From: WHSW01 sp963722175 | GTDB taxonomy: Bacteria > Actinomycetota > Thermoleophilia > Solirubrobacterales > 70-9 | Reading direction: 5' to 3' | Assembly (NCBI GenBank): GCA_963722175.1 | Contig: CAVRKA010000008.1 | Location: forward strand, 1 to 64,000 | DNA length: 64,000 nucleotides | Shown here: in pieces, positions 1-8,646 of the stretch | How positions within the stretch are numbered: position 1 is the first letter of the stretch | How the letters are laid out: the number at the start of each line of letters is the position of its first letter | Position numbers and translations under genes: made by a program | Notes under the pieces: generated by a model | Seen by the model: the letters and a program-made list of their open reading frames with translations, nothing else | Databases searched by the model: none | What the model was told of the DNA's origin: nothing

Positions 1-1096
<1,096 letters not shown>

Positions 1097-1197
1097 GGAT
1101 TATTTTGAATGCGCTTTTGCTTTCGGCTTGCGGTGCAGTTTTCAAGCCCCACCGGGGCCCGGGCGTCTCCTTCGGGAGGCGCGCGGTCTCGACCGAT

Positions 1198-1312
1198 TTC
1201 GGTGGTCATAGCGAGGGGGAAACACCTCTTCCCATTCCGAACAGAGCAGTTAAGCCCCTCAGCGCCGATGGTACTTGGGACTCGCGTCCCTGGGAGAGTA
1301 GGTCGCCGCCGT
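1198..1312 (+). rRNA. 5S ribosomal RNA
   Basis: The segment is about 115 nt and contains the 5S core CCATTCCGAACAGAGCAGTT and the closing GGGAGAGTAGGTCGCCGCCG. Its 5' end (TTCGGTGGTC) can pair with its 3' end (GCCGCCG) to form helix I. It is the distal gene of the rrn operon. The 23S-5S spacer (1097-1197) holds only small hairpins, for example GCGTCTCC/GGAGGCGC, that could be processing stems, and no tRNA. Ends are accurate to a few bases. Confidence 0.93.
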
Positions 1313-1320
1313 TTCTTCTC

Positions 1321-1346
1321 AGAGAGCCGCCTTCGGGCGGCTCTCT
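1321..1346 (+). terminator. rrn operon hairpin terminator
   Basis: AGAGAGCCGCC-TTCG-GGCGGCTCTCT forms an 11-bp perfect stem with a UUCG tetraloop 9 bp after the 5S gene. The following tract (GTCGTTG) is only weakly T-rich, so termination strength is inferred. The next gene starts 25 bp on. Confidence 0.7.
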
Positions 1347-1371
1347 GTCGTTGCCGCCGTAGGATCGGCGC

Positions 1372-2562
1372 GTGATGAGCCCTGACGCGACCGCGACCGG
1401 CGCGCCCGCCGCCGCGCCGGCGCTCGAGCTGATCTCGACCCTCGCCGACGAGATCGGACCGCGCCGCCCGACCTCGCGCGCCGAGGGCCTGGCGGCGGAG
1501 GTCGTCCGCGAGGCTCTCTCCTCAGCGGGCGCCGCCGCGGAGATCGAGCCGTTCGACGGCTACGACAGCTTCGCGTGGCCGTATGGCGCGATCGGGGCGC
1601 TGGCCGTCGTCCCGGCGCTGCTTCCGCGCGATGCCGTCGGAGCACGCGCCGGGTTGGCGGCACTCGGGCTCGGCCTGCTCGCTGCGGAGGGTGGCCTTCG
1701 GTGGACACCGGTCTCGGGCCTGCTCGCCCGCCGTCCGAGCCGCAACGTGGTCGCAACCGTGGAGCCCGCGGGCTCGGTCGAGCGCACCCTGTGCCTCGTC
1801 GCGCACCTCGACACCTCGCGCAGCGGCCTGCTCTTCGACCCGCGCCTCGGACCTGCGGTCAGGCGGCTGTTCGTCGCCCAGTCCGCGGCCACCGCGGTGC
1901 TGGCGGGCGAGCCGTTGCTCCGACGCGCCCGGCTCGGCCGGGTCGCGCTCAGCGTGGCGCGAGCGATCTGCGCGACCGGGCTCGGATTGCTTGCCGAGCG
2001 CGAGCTGCGTGGCGTCGACGTCCCCGGCGCCAACGACAACGCCTCGGGCGCGGGGGCGGTCGTCCAGCTCGCGTCCGAGCACGCGCGGGCGCCGCTCGCC
2101 ACCACGCGTCTCGTGGTCCTCGTGTGCGGCTGCGAGGAATCGGGTCTACTCGGCGCCCGTGCGTTCCTGGAGGCGCACGACACGTCCGGTTGGCTGTTCC
2201 TGAACTTCGACGGCGTCGCCGCCCCCGCGACGCTGCGGTACCTGCCGGAGGAGGGGGTCGGGCGCACCTGGCCCGCCGACCCGGGCCTGATCGCGATCGC
2301 GGAGCGGGTCCGCGCCGAGCGTCCCGACCTCGGCCTCGAGTGCGCCGACGCTCCACTCGGCCTCACCTACGACTCGACGCCCGTGCTCGCGCGCGGCGGC
2401 CGGGCGCTCACCCTGGTCGCCGGCGACGGGGGCCGGATCCCGAACTATCACCAGCCGAGCGATACGGTCGCGAACCTCGACCCCGACCGGCTTGCGAGGG
2501 CGATCGACGTCGGGCGCGAGCTGATCGCGCTCGTCGACCGCGGCGAGGCGGACGCGGGCTAA
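1372..2562 (+). CDS. M28-family zinc peptidase
   Basis: This 396-residue protein has the metal-site pattern of M28 aminopeptidases: AHLDTS (His145), GANDNASGAG (Asp222), CGCEESGLLG (catalytic Glu and Glu ligand, about 255-256) and NYHQPSDT near residue 365 (last His). The family uses two zinc ions to release N-terminal residues from peptides. Residues 75-105 and 160-210 are hydrophobic insertions, suggesting membrane association, which is unusual for a plain M28 enzyme. There is no obvious cleavable signal peptide. The start is the first ATG of ATGATGAGC; the second is equally possible. The gene overlaps the convergent small gene at its 3' end by 4 bp. Confidence 0.85.
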   Translation: MMSPDATATGAPAAAPALELISTLADEIGPRRPTSRAEGLAAEVVREALSSAGAAAEIEPFDGYDSFAWPYGAIGALAVVPALLPRDAVGARAGLAALGLGLLAAEGGLRWTPVSGLLARRPSRNVVATVEPAGSVERTLCLVAHLDTSRSGLLFDPRLGPAVRRLFVAQSAATAVLAGEPLLRRARLGRVALSVARAICATGLGLLAERELRGVDVPGANDNASGAGAVVQLASEHARAPLATTRLVVLVCGCEESGLLGARAFLEAHDTSGWLFLNFDGVAAPATLRYLPEEGVGRTWPADPGLIAIAERVRAERPDLGLECADAPLGLTYDSTPVLARGGRALTLVAGDGGRIPNYHQPSDTVANLDPDRLARAIDVGRELIALVDRGEADAG

Positions 2563-2822
2563 CCGAACTCGTGCAGGCGGCGGACGCGACCGTCCGCCGA
2601 GCGCTGCACACGGACGCAACCCCCGCGGCGAGCCTTCGCGAACGCCTCCCACCCGGTCAGATGACCGGGCCGTTCGCGACAGGGCCCGTCCGCGAGGCCG
2701 CCCGCGCCGCGCGCGGGGATGGGCTCGAGTCCGTATTCGCCGAGCGTGGCGAAATCGATCGCCAGGTCGACGGCGCCGAGGATCCGGTGCCGAAGGCAGC
2801 TCTTGTCTTCTCTCAATCTCAC
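2559..2822 (-). CDS. small protein of unknown function behind an SOS box
   Basis: This is an 87-residue reading frame from a GTG at 2822. I do not recognise the family. It begins VRLREDKSCL, has a plausible helical segment (RILGAVDLAIDFATLGEYGL) and ends in a basic tail (RRLHEFG). It has three Cys residues and no signal peptide or membrane segment. Support comes from upstream: a perfect 14-bp SOS-type palindrome at 2851-2864 and a TAGTCT -10 element at 2830-2835, whose end lies 7 nt before the GTG, so the mRNA would be leaderless. No Shine-Dalgarno sequence is visible. It lies just downstream of dnaE2 on the same strand and overlaps the convergent peptidase gene by 4 bp. A damage-inducible role is inferred from the SOS box only. 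Confidence 0.55.
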   Translation of the reverse strand: MRLREDKSCLRHRILGAVDLAIDFATLGEYGLEPIPARGAGGLADGPCRERPGHLTGWEAFAKARRGGCVRVQRSADGRVRRLHEFG

Positions 2823-2864
2823 GCGGGCCAGACTAGGAACGGGCCCGGACAGAACATATGTTCT
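2823..2864 (-). promoter_or_regulatory. SOS box (LexA site) and -10 element of the small gene
   Basis: AGAACATATGTTCT at 2851-2864 is a perfect palindrome that matches the actinobacterial/Bacillus LexA consensus CGAACRNRYGTTYC except at the outermost bases. On the minus strand TAGTCT (2830-2835) fits the TANNNT -10 pattern. The box would cover the -35 region, the expected geometry for repression. Distance from the -10 to the GTG fits a leaderless start. Confidence 0.65.
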
Positions 2865-2901
2865 GCAACCGATCTTGCACCTGGGCGTAAATCCCTGCAA
2901 G

Positions 2902-5900
2902 TCAGCCCCTTCTACCGAAGCTGTGCGGGCGGGGCGCGACCGCGGCGATCTCGCGCGCACGACCGCCTGTGGCCGCGGCCACTTGCTCACCGGGCACCGC
3001 GTCGGCGTGATCGGGGTCGCGGCCCGTCTCGCGGTGGGCCGGAGGCTCGATCTGGCGCACCTGGCCGCCGACCGCGTCGGCGGGGACCGCCAGGCGCTCG
3101 ACCGAGTCGGCGACCACGTTGAGCACGTTCTCGCGCCGCTCCAGCCGCCCGGCGACGAGCGCGAAGCCCGCCGTCCGCACCGCCAGCCGGCAGCGCTCGT
3201 ACACCGGCGGGGGCACGATCACGTTCGCGACCCCGACCTCGTCCTCGAGCAGCATGAACACGACCCCCTTCGCCGTCGCCGGGCGCTGGCGGGCGACGAC
3301 CATCCCGGCGATCCTGACCGCGCTGCGGTCCGGCGCCACCTGCAGGTCGTCGCTGCGGGCCAGGCCTTCCTCGAGCTCCGGGCGCAGGACCTCGATCGGG
3401 TGCTCGCCCAGGGTGACCCCGGTCGAGGTGTAGTCGGCGACGATCCGCTCCCACGAGTCGAGCGCCCGCAGGCCCGGCGGAGCGGGGAGGGGGAGCGGCA
3501 GCGCCAGCTGCGCCCACGGACGGCCTCGGGCCCGGTCGCTGCCACGCGCTACGCCCAGCCGCCAGAGCTCGGCCCGGCGTGGCGCCTCACCGGCGGCGAG
3601 GCCGAGCGACTCGCAGGCGCCGGCCCAGGCGAGCCGCTCGAGCCCATCGCGCCCGATTCCCGAGCGCGAGGCGAGGTCGGCGAGGTCGCCATACGGCCCG
3701 CCCCGCTCGCGCTCGCCGACCAGCGCGCCGGACTCGTCCTCGCCGATCCCCTTGATGTAGCCGAGGCCAAGGCGTACCGCCGGCTCCGCCTCGCCCGCGG
3801 CCGCCTCGCCCGCCTCGACCGTGCACTCGACCGCGCTCGCGTTCACGTCCACGCCCCGCACCTCGATCCCGCGCCGCTGTGCCTCGTGGGTGAGCGAGTC
3901 GGGCGGATAGAAGCCCATCGGCTGCTCGTTGAACAGCGCGCAGAGCAGCTCCGGGCCGTAGTGGACCCGCAGCCAGGTCGACTGGTAGGCGAGCAGGCCG
4001 AACGCGGCCGCATGCGACTTCGGAAACCCGAAGCCGGAGAAGCCGCGCACCTGTTCGAACACCCGCTCGGCGAGCCCGCGCTCGACCCCGCGCTCGATCG
4101 CGCCGGCGACGAACCTCTCCCCATACGCGTTCAGCGCCGCCTCGGAGCGCTTGCGGCTCATCGCCCGCCGCAGTCCCTCGGCCTCGCCGGCGGTGAAGCC
4201 GGCCATCGCCATCGCCACCTGGATCACCTGGTCCTGGAAGACGATCGCGCCGAGCGTGTCGGCGAGGATCGGCTCGAGGCTCGGGTGCTCATAGGGCACC
4301 TCGTAGTCGGGATTCTCGCGCAGCAGCCGCCGCCGCTCCAGGTACGGATGGACGGCGCCGCCCTGGATCGGCCCCGGCCGGACCAGCGCCACCTGGACGA
4401 CGAGGTCGTCGAGCGTCTCCGGCAGGCTGCGGGGCAGCATCTGCATCTGGGCGCGGCTCTCGATCTGGAACACGCCGGTCGTCTCCGCCGCCCGGATCGC
4501 CTCGAACGTCGGCTCGTCGTCGAGCGGGATCCGCGACAGGTCGATGTGCTCGTTGCGAGCCTCGGCGATCGACTCGACGCAGCGCTCGACCGCCGACAGC
4601 ATCCCGAGCCCGAGCAGGTCGATCTTCAAAAAGCCCGCGTCCGCGCACGAGTCCTTGTCCCACTGGACGATCTGCCGGCCCTCCATCGCCGCCGGCTGCA
4701 CCGGGCAGATGTCGATCAGCGGCCGCGTGGAGAGCACCATCCCGCCGGGGTGCTGCGAGAGGTGGCGCGGCAGCCCCCAGGCCTCGCGCGCCAGCCGCGC
4801 CAGGCAGCGCCAGCGCGGCGAGCTCGCCCGTCCGGATCCCAGCACCTCGGCGATGTCCGCCTCGACCTGCTCGCCGCGCGCGTACATGTCCGCCATCCCC
4901 GCCACCCGCTCGATCTCGCCCGGCGGCAGTCCGAGCGTCTTGCCCAGGTCGCGAACGGCCCCACGCGAGCGGTAGCAGGCAAACGCCGAGACCAGCGCCG
5001 CGCGCTCGCGCCCGTAGCGGTCGTGGACGCGCGGGATCAACCGCTCGCGGATGTCGCGGGGAAAGTCGAGGTCGATGTCGGGCATCTCGGTGACGTCGTC
5101 GTTGAGAAACCGCCCCAGGAACAGCCCCGCCCGGACCGGGTCGACGTGCGAGAGGCCGGTCAGGTAGCAGACGACCGAGCTGACGCTCGAGCCGCGCCCC
5201 CGCCCCGGCGGCAGCAGGTTGCGGGCGGTGTCGGGGCCGCGAACCTCGGCTGCGACCTCGCGCGCCAGCTCGAGCAGGTCGAAGTGCAGGAGGAAGAACC
5301 CCGGCAGCCCCAGGCCCCGGATCACCCGCAGCTCCTCCTCCAGCCGCCGTTCGGCCTCGGGCAGCTCTGGCAGGCCCGCGTAGCGCAGCTCGAGCCTTCC
5401 CCGGCAGATCTCGGCCAGCGTCCGGTCGGCGTCGGGGTCCTCGGAGCCGGGATAGCGGTAGCCGAGCTCCGCGGTGAGGTCGAAGCGCAGCCGCTCGGCC
5501 AGCCGGGCCGTTTCGGCGACCGCATCCGGGTGATCGGCAAAGCGGGCGGCGACCGCCGCCGGCGGCACGAGCACCGAGCTCGTGTTGCCGCGCCGATCGG
5601 GCTCCGACCCCTCAAGGGGTAAGTGAGTGCGCACGGCAACCAGCGCGTCCTGAAGCTCGGCGCGGCAGCGGTCGTGGACATGGACGTTCCCGGTCGCCAC
5701 GCAGGCCACCCCGAGCCGCTCCGCCACCCCCGCCAGCCAGCGGTTGCGGGCCCGGTCGCGCCGCCACAGCGGCCGCTGCAGCTCGATCCGGAAGCGCTCG
5801 CACCCGAAGGCCGCGAGCAGCCGGCGCGCCGCCTCCTCGGCTCGCCGCGGCTCGCCGCGCTCCCAGGCGCCGGCGATCACCCCGTCGCGCGCGCAGCCAG

Positions 5901-6369
5901 AAAGGCAGACGAGCCCCTCGTTGCGCTCACACAATGAGTCGAGCGGCAGCACGGGGGGGAGGGGGTCACGGTCGGGCTTGGGCCGCGTGCCCGCGTGCGC
6001 TTCGCTCAGCAGCCGGCAGAGGTTGTGCCAGCCGGTTGCATTTTCGACCAGGACAGTTAGGTGAAAAGTGCGAGCTTCGGCAGACCCGGCGAAAGCGGAC
6101 GCGGAGTTGCCGGCTGTGACTGTCAGCTCGGCGCCGTGGATCGCGCGCACGCCGAGCCCCTTGCAGGCCTGGGCCATCTCCATCGCCCCGCAGACGTTGT
6201 CGTGGTCGGTGAGCGCGAAGGCCTCGTAGCCGTACTCCGCCGCCCGGGTCGCGAGCTCCTCCGGCAGTGAGGCGCCGTCGAGGAACGAGTAGGACGAATG
6301 CGCGTGCAGCTCGACATAACTGCGCGCCAGCTGCCCGGCTTCGCCTCCGCGCTGTCGCGGTTTGTTCAT
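2902..6369 (-). CDS. dnaE2: error-prone DNA polymerase III alpha subunit DnaE2
   Basis: This 1155-residue C-family polymerase has an N-terminal PHP domain (LHAHSSYSFLDGAS at about 21-34, LTDHDN at about 53-58) and the palm motif PDIDLDF at 430-436 with catalytic aspartates. It also has the fingers/HhH region (SGFGFPKSHAAAFGLLAYQS) and a C-terminal OB fold (VRIAGMVVARQRP). Length and PHP style fit DnaE2, which performs mutagenic lesion bypass with ImuB, rather than replicative DnaE1. The start ATGAACAAA at 6369 overlaps the DUF6504 stop by 4 bp; an open frame continues upstream, but the PHP domain and the overlap support this start. The last ~40 residues are low-complexity and not recognisable. 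Regulation is presumably by LexA at the operon promoter (7860-7873). Confidence 0.93.
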   Translation of the reverse strand: MNKPRQRGGEAGQLARSYVELHAHSSYSFLDGASLPEELATRAAEYGYEAFALTDHDNVCGAMEMAQACKGLGVRAIHGAELTVTAGNSASAFAGSAEARTFHLTVLVENATGWHNLCRLLSEAHAGTRPKPDRDPLPPVLPLDSLCERNEGLVCLSGCARDGVIAGAWERGEPRRAEEAARRLLAAFGCERFRIELQRPLWRRDRARNRWLAGVAERLGVACVATGNVHVHDRCRAELQDALVAVRTHLPLEGSEPDRRGNTSSVLVPPAAVAARFADHPDAVAETARLAERLRFDLTAELGYRYPGSEDPDADRTLAEICRGRLELRYAGLPELPEAERRLEEELRVIRGLGLPGFFLLHFDLLELAREVAAEVRGPDTARNLLPPGRGRGSSVSSVVCYLTGLSHVDPVRAGLFLGRFLNDDVTEMPDIDLDFPRDIRERLIPRVHDRYGRERAALVSAFACYRSRGAVRDLGKTLGLPPGEIERVAGMADMYARGEQVEADIAEVLGSGRASSPRWRCLARLAREAWGLPRHLSQHPGGMVLSTRPLIDICPVQPAAMEGRQIVQWDKDSCADAGFLKIDLLGLGMLSAVERCVESIAEARNEHIDLSRIPLDDEPTFEAIRAAETTGVFQIESRAQMQMLPRSLPETLDDLVVQVALVRPGPIQGGAVHPYLERRRLLRENPDYEVPYEHPSLEPILADTLGAIVFQDQVIQVAMAMAGFTAGEAEGLRRAMSRKRSEAALNAYGERFVAGAIERGVERGLAERVFEQVRGFSGFGFPKSHAAAFGLLAYQSTWLRVHYGPELLCALFNEQPMGFYPPDSLTHEAQRRGIEVRGVDVNASAVECTVEAGEAAAGEAEPAVRLGLGYIKGIGEDESGALVGERERGGPYGDLADLASRSGIGRDGLERLAWAGACESLGLAAGEAPRRAELWRLGVARGSDRARGRPWAQLALPLPLPAPPGLRALDSWERIVADYTSTGVTLGEHPIEVLRPELEEGLARSDDLQVAPDRSAVRIAGMVVARQRPATAKGVVFMLLEDEVGVANVIVPPPVYERCRLAVRTAGFALVAGRLERRENVLNVVADSVERLAVPADAVGGQVRQIEPPAHRETGRDPDHADAVPGEQVAAATGGRAREIAAVAPRPHSFGRRG

Positions 6370-6611
6370 GCTCTTTGCTCGTACCAGCGCACGCCGTCGG
6401 GCGGCTCGCGGAAGACGACCAGGTTGCGGCCGTCGGCGAGCACGACCTCGAAATACATCCTCTGCAGGGGCTTCGGCGTCCACCAGCGGTCTTCCACCAG
6501 CCACTGCTCGCGCACCGCCTCGACCCTCACCCCGGCGACCCGCAGCGGGACGCCGTCGTCGCCCGCCTCGACCTCGATCGGTCCCGGCCAGTAGATCTGG
6601 GGGCGGATCAT
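6366..6611 (-). CDS. DUF6504-like small mutasome-operon protein
   Basis: This 81-residue protein lies between imuB and dnaE2 with 4-bp overlaps at both ends, so it is translationally coupled to both. It starts MIRPQIYWPGP and carries WWTPKPLQRMYFEVVLADGR and VFREPPDGVRWYEQRA, a pattern I associate with the DUF6504 proteins found beside actinobacterial dnaE2 genes; the family name is from memory. It has no signal or membrane segment. Its function is unknown. Its constant position suggests an accessory role in translesion synthesis. Confidence 0.7.
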   Translation of the reverse strand: MIRPQIYWPGPIEVEAGDDGVPLRVAGVRVEAVREQWLVEDRWWTPKPLQRMYFEVVLADGRNLVVFREPPDGVRWYEQRA

Positions 6612-7855
6612 TGACCACCCGCCGGCCCCGGACGCGAAGCGGAGGAGCCGGCGGATTCGTTATTGAACGGCGCGAGCATCGCCCGTCGCTCCGGCACCCG
6701 CGAGCGGGGATCGATCTCCAGCACCCGCAGGACGGCGTCGCGGCCGGCGGCCGAGCGCACCTGCCGCACCGCCTCGGTCAACCGCCCGCGCCGCTCTTCG
6801 GCCGGCGAGCGCCCGAGCTGTCCCTGCTCGCCGGCCTCGGGGCCGAGCTCGAGCGCCCGCAGCCCCAGCCACGAAGCAGGGCCGGGAAGCTCGCCGAGGC
6901 GAGGACCGAGCGCCAGCAGCAGCCGCTCGGCGTCGGCGCTGGCGCTGCGCAGGACGACCTCGCAGCGCCACCCCCCGCCGGCGCCGGCGAGCCGGGCCTC
7001 GATCCGCAGCCTGCGGATCGTCCGCTCAGCCCGCGCCGGGTGGGCCAGCAGCCGCTCGACCAGGAGCCCGAGCGCGTGCTCGAGCTGCTGGCCCGAGGCC
7101 GCCTCGGGCAGCCCCAGCCTGCAATCGATCTCGTCGTGGGGACTGCGGGGGCGAAGCGGCTCGTCGGCGCCGCGCGCCAGCCGCAGCGCTCGCAGCCCCG
7201 GCTCGCCGAAGCGATCGGCGATCGCCTCGGCGGGCAGCTCGGCGAGCTCGCCCAGGGTCCGCACCCCGAGTCGGCGCAGGGTGTCGGGGATCCCGGCCCC
7301 TGCCCACTCGTCGCCGAACCGCTCCCGCAGCGCGTCGACCGGGAGCTCGGCGAGCAGCCGCCGCGCCACACTCCCGGTGACCGCGATCGCTGGACGCCGG
7401 GCCCGCATCCGAGTCGCCGCTGCCCGCGCGCAGAGCCGGTTCGGCCCGGCGCCCACGCGGGCGGGAGGCCGAAGGGCCCGCCGCGCCCTGGCGAGCACCT
7501 GCTCGACCTCGCCGTAGAGCCCGCGCAGCGCCGCGGCGGCGAAGAACGCCTCCCCGGGGTGCGAGGGCTCGACCCGGGCGCCGATCGACTCCAGGGCTCG
7601 CAGCGAGTGCTCCCAGACCGCCTCGGCCCGCACCGGGTCGGGCGCCACGAGGGTGAGGGCGGGGCAGCGCGAGAGCGCCTCGCCCAGCCGCATCCCGGCG
7701 CGGACGCCGAACGCCTCGGCCGCCCCCGACGGCTCGCCGATCACCTGCGGGCCGCCGGGCTCGGGGGCGAGGGCGACCGGCCGCCCGAGGAGCTCTCGCC
7801 GGTCTCCCAACGCGCTCGTCAGCATGAGGCGGGGGATCAGGGCGCAGACGATCAT
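6608..7855 (-). CDS. imuB: ImuB, non-catalytic Y-family polymerase-like mutasome protein
   Basis: This 415-residue protein has Y-family architecture: palm/fingers (about 1-140), an HhH-type thumb (GIPDTLRRLGVRTLGELAELP, about 205-225) and a little-finger region. The first strand is MIVCALIPRL, with no Asp of the usual D-x-D metal site, as in ImuB proteins that act as a hub between DnaE2 and the sliding clamp rather than as a polymerase. The C-terminal DPRSRVPERRAMLAPF is typical of ImuB. It is first in a three-gene operon with DUF6504 and dnaE2; no imuA-like gene lies next to it. The start ATG at 7855 is only 4 nt from the SOS box, implying a very short or absent leader. Confidence 0.88.
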   Translation of the reverse strand: MIVCALIPRLMLTSALGDRRELLGRPVALAPEPGGPQVIGEPSGAAEAFGVRAGMRLGEALSRCPALTLVAPDPVRAEAVWEHSLRALESIGARVEPSHPGEAFFAAAALRGLYGEVEQVLARARRALRPPARVGAGPNRLCARAAATRMRARRPAIAVTGSVARRLLAELPVDALRERFGDEWAGAGIPDTLRRLGVRTLGELAELPAEAIADRFGEPGLRALRLARGADEPLRPRSPHDEIDCRLGLPEAASGQQLEHALGLLVERLLAHPARAERTIRRLRIEARLAGAGGGWRCEVVLRSASADAERLLLALGPRLGELPGPASWLGLRALELGPEAGEQGQLGRSPAEERRGRLTEAVRQVRSAAGRDAVLRVLEIDPRSRVPERRAMLAPFNNESAGSSASRPGPAGGQ

Positions 7856-7859
7856 GAAT

Positions 7860-7895
7860 CGAACACATGTTCGTATACCGTGCTGAACTTGTCAA
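7860..7895 (-). promoter_or_regulatory. imuB promoter with SOS box
   Basis: CGAACACATGTTCG at 7860-7873 is a near-perfect match to the LexA consensus CGAACRNRYGTTYC and is itself almost palindromic. On the minus strand a perfect TTGACA lies at 7890-7895. Seventeen bases downstream sits GAACAT, inside the SOS box, as the likely (weak) -10. LexA bound here would block the promoter of imuB-DUF6504-dnaE2. Confidence 0.8.
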
Positions 7896-7912
7896 GCGTT
7901 GGTGGCGGGACG

Positions 7913-8008
7913 GGGCAATAAAGGGGGCTGGTCCCGTGACCGTCCCGGAATGTGCCCTGGAGGGGACACTGAGGGACGTTCACGGTACGGGGGCACCCTT
8001 TATTGCCC
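7913..8008. repeat. 96-bp imperfect palindrome between imuB and the lipoprotein gene
   Basis: The outer arms are a perfect 13-bp inverted repeat: GGGCAATAAAGGG at 7913-7925 and its complement at 7996-8008. The next arms are CCGTGACCGTCCC at 7934-7946 and GGGACGTTCACGG at 7973-7985 (12 of 13 pair). The centre (about 7952-7969) can pair again in part. The whole can fold into one long hairpin in the divergent intergenic region. It looks like a REP/BIME-type or MITE-like element, or a shared regulatory structure; no transposase is nearby. Confidence 0.7.
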
Positions 8009-8042
8009 GTTCTGCCACTGCGTGTCGCGTCAGAATCAAGGT

Positions 8043-8522
8043 ATGAAGCGGGTTGCGCTCCTTCTGGCGATGGCATCGGTCGCGCTGATTGCATGCGGCG
8101 GTGATGACGCCACAACCACCGCGATCCCCGGCGGGGCCGATCCGGGCGACGTCGCCGTGATCGACGACTGGGCGCGGACCCTGAACGAGGGCGACGTGGA
8201 GGGCGCCGCCGGGTTCTTCGCCCTGCCGAGCATCGCCCAGAACGGACCCACGCTGCGGATCGAGAGCGTCGAGGACGCGAGGCTGTTCAACTCCTCGCTT
8301 CCCTGCGGCGCGATCCTCGTCGAGGCGGCCCCCGAGGGCGAGCTCACGGTCGCGACCTTCGAGCTCACCGAGCGCCCGGGGCCCGGCAGTTGCGGACCGG
8401 GCACCGGCGGTACGGCCCGAACCGCGTTCGAGATCGAGGACGGAAAGATCGTCGAGTGGCGTCGCGTGGTGGAAGCGGGCGATGACGGGAGCGCTCCGCA
8501 GGCGCCGAGCAGCTCAACTTGA
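8043..8522 (+). CDS. putative lipoprotein, NTF2-like fold
   Basis: This is a 159-residue secreted protein. Residues 1-18 form a signal peptide ending in the lipobox LIAC, followed by GGDD, so it should be lipidated and anchored outside the membrane. The mature part (VIDDWARTLNEGDVEGAAGFFA ... FEIEDGKIVEWRRV, quoted in pieces) has the helix-then-sheet pattern of SnoaL/NTF2-like domains; this fold call is inference. Two Cys (in SLPCG and GSCG) could form a disulfide. I chose ATG 8043 because the signal peptide starts there, although the frame is open further upstream. It is divergent from imuB and 124 bp ahead of livK. Ligand unknown. Confidence 0.65.
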   Translation: MKRVALLLAMASVALIACGGDDATTTAIPGGADPGDVAVIDDWARTLNEGDVEGAAGFFALPSIAQNGPTLRIESVEDARLFNSSLPCGAILVEAAPEGELTVATFELTERPGPGSCGPGTGGTARTAFEIEDGKIVEWRRVVEAGDDGSAPQAPSSST

Positions 8523-8604
8523 GTAAGAGGCAAGCAAGAGGCGGTACTTCGTGGGTCGGGGGGGTTGCGGCGCCCACGCCGATCCTGATAGGAATGCACC
8601 GCAC

Positions 8605-8618
8605 GGGACAATTGTCCC
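8605..8618. promoter_or_regulatory. 14-bp perfect palindrome upstream of livK
   Basis: GGGACAATTGTCCC is a perfect palindrome centred about 35 bp before the livK start. It lies between the upstream lipoprotein gene and the livK Shine-Dalgarno sequence (AGAGAGGAGAG, 8633-8643). It has the size and symmetry of a repressor operator. Which regulator binds, if any, cannot be said from the sequence. Confidence 0.45.
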
Positions 8619-8646
8619 TGCAGTTGTTCCCCAGAGAGGAGAGTTC

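Noticed and set aside
1097..1197. Possible tRNA in the 23S-5S spacer
   Set aside because: No cloverleaf, no T-loop GTTCRA and no CCA end; only small hairpins.
2719..5622. 967-codon plus-strand open frame opposite dnaE2
   Set aside because: It mirrors the codon pattern of dnaE2 on the other strand, is Arg/Ala/Pro-rich without family motifs, and dnaE2 motifs are complete. Antisense shadow of a high-GC gene.
6362..7921. 519-codon plus-strand frame opposite imuB
   Set aside because: Antisense shadow; low-complexity Arg/Pro/Gly composition and no start signals, while imuB has promoter, SOS box and conserved motifs.
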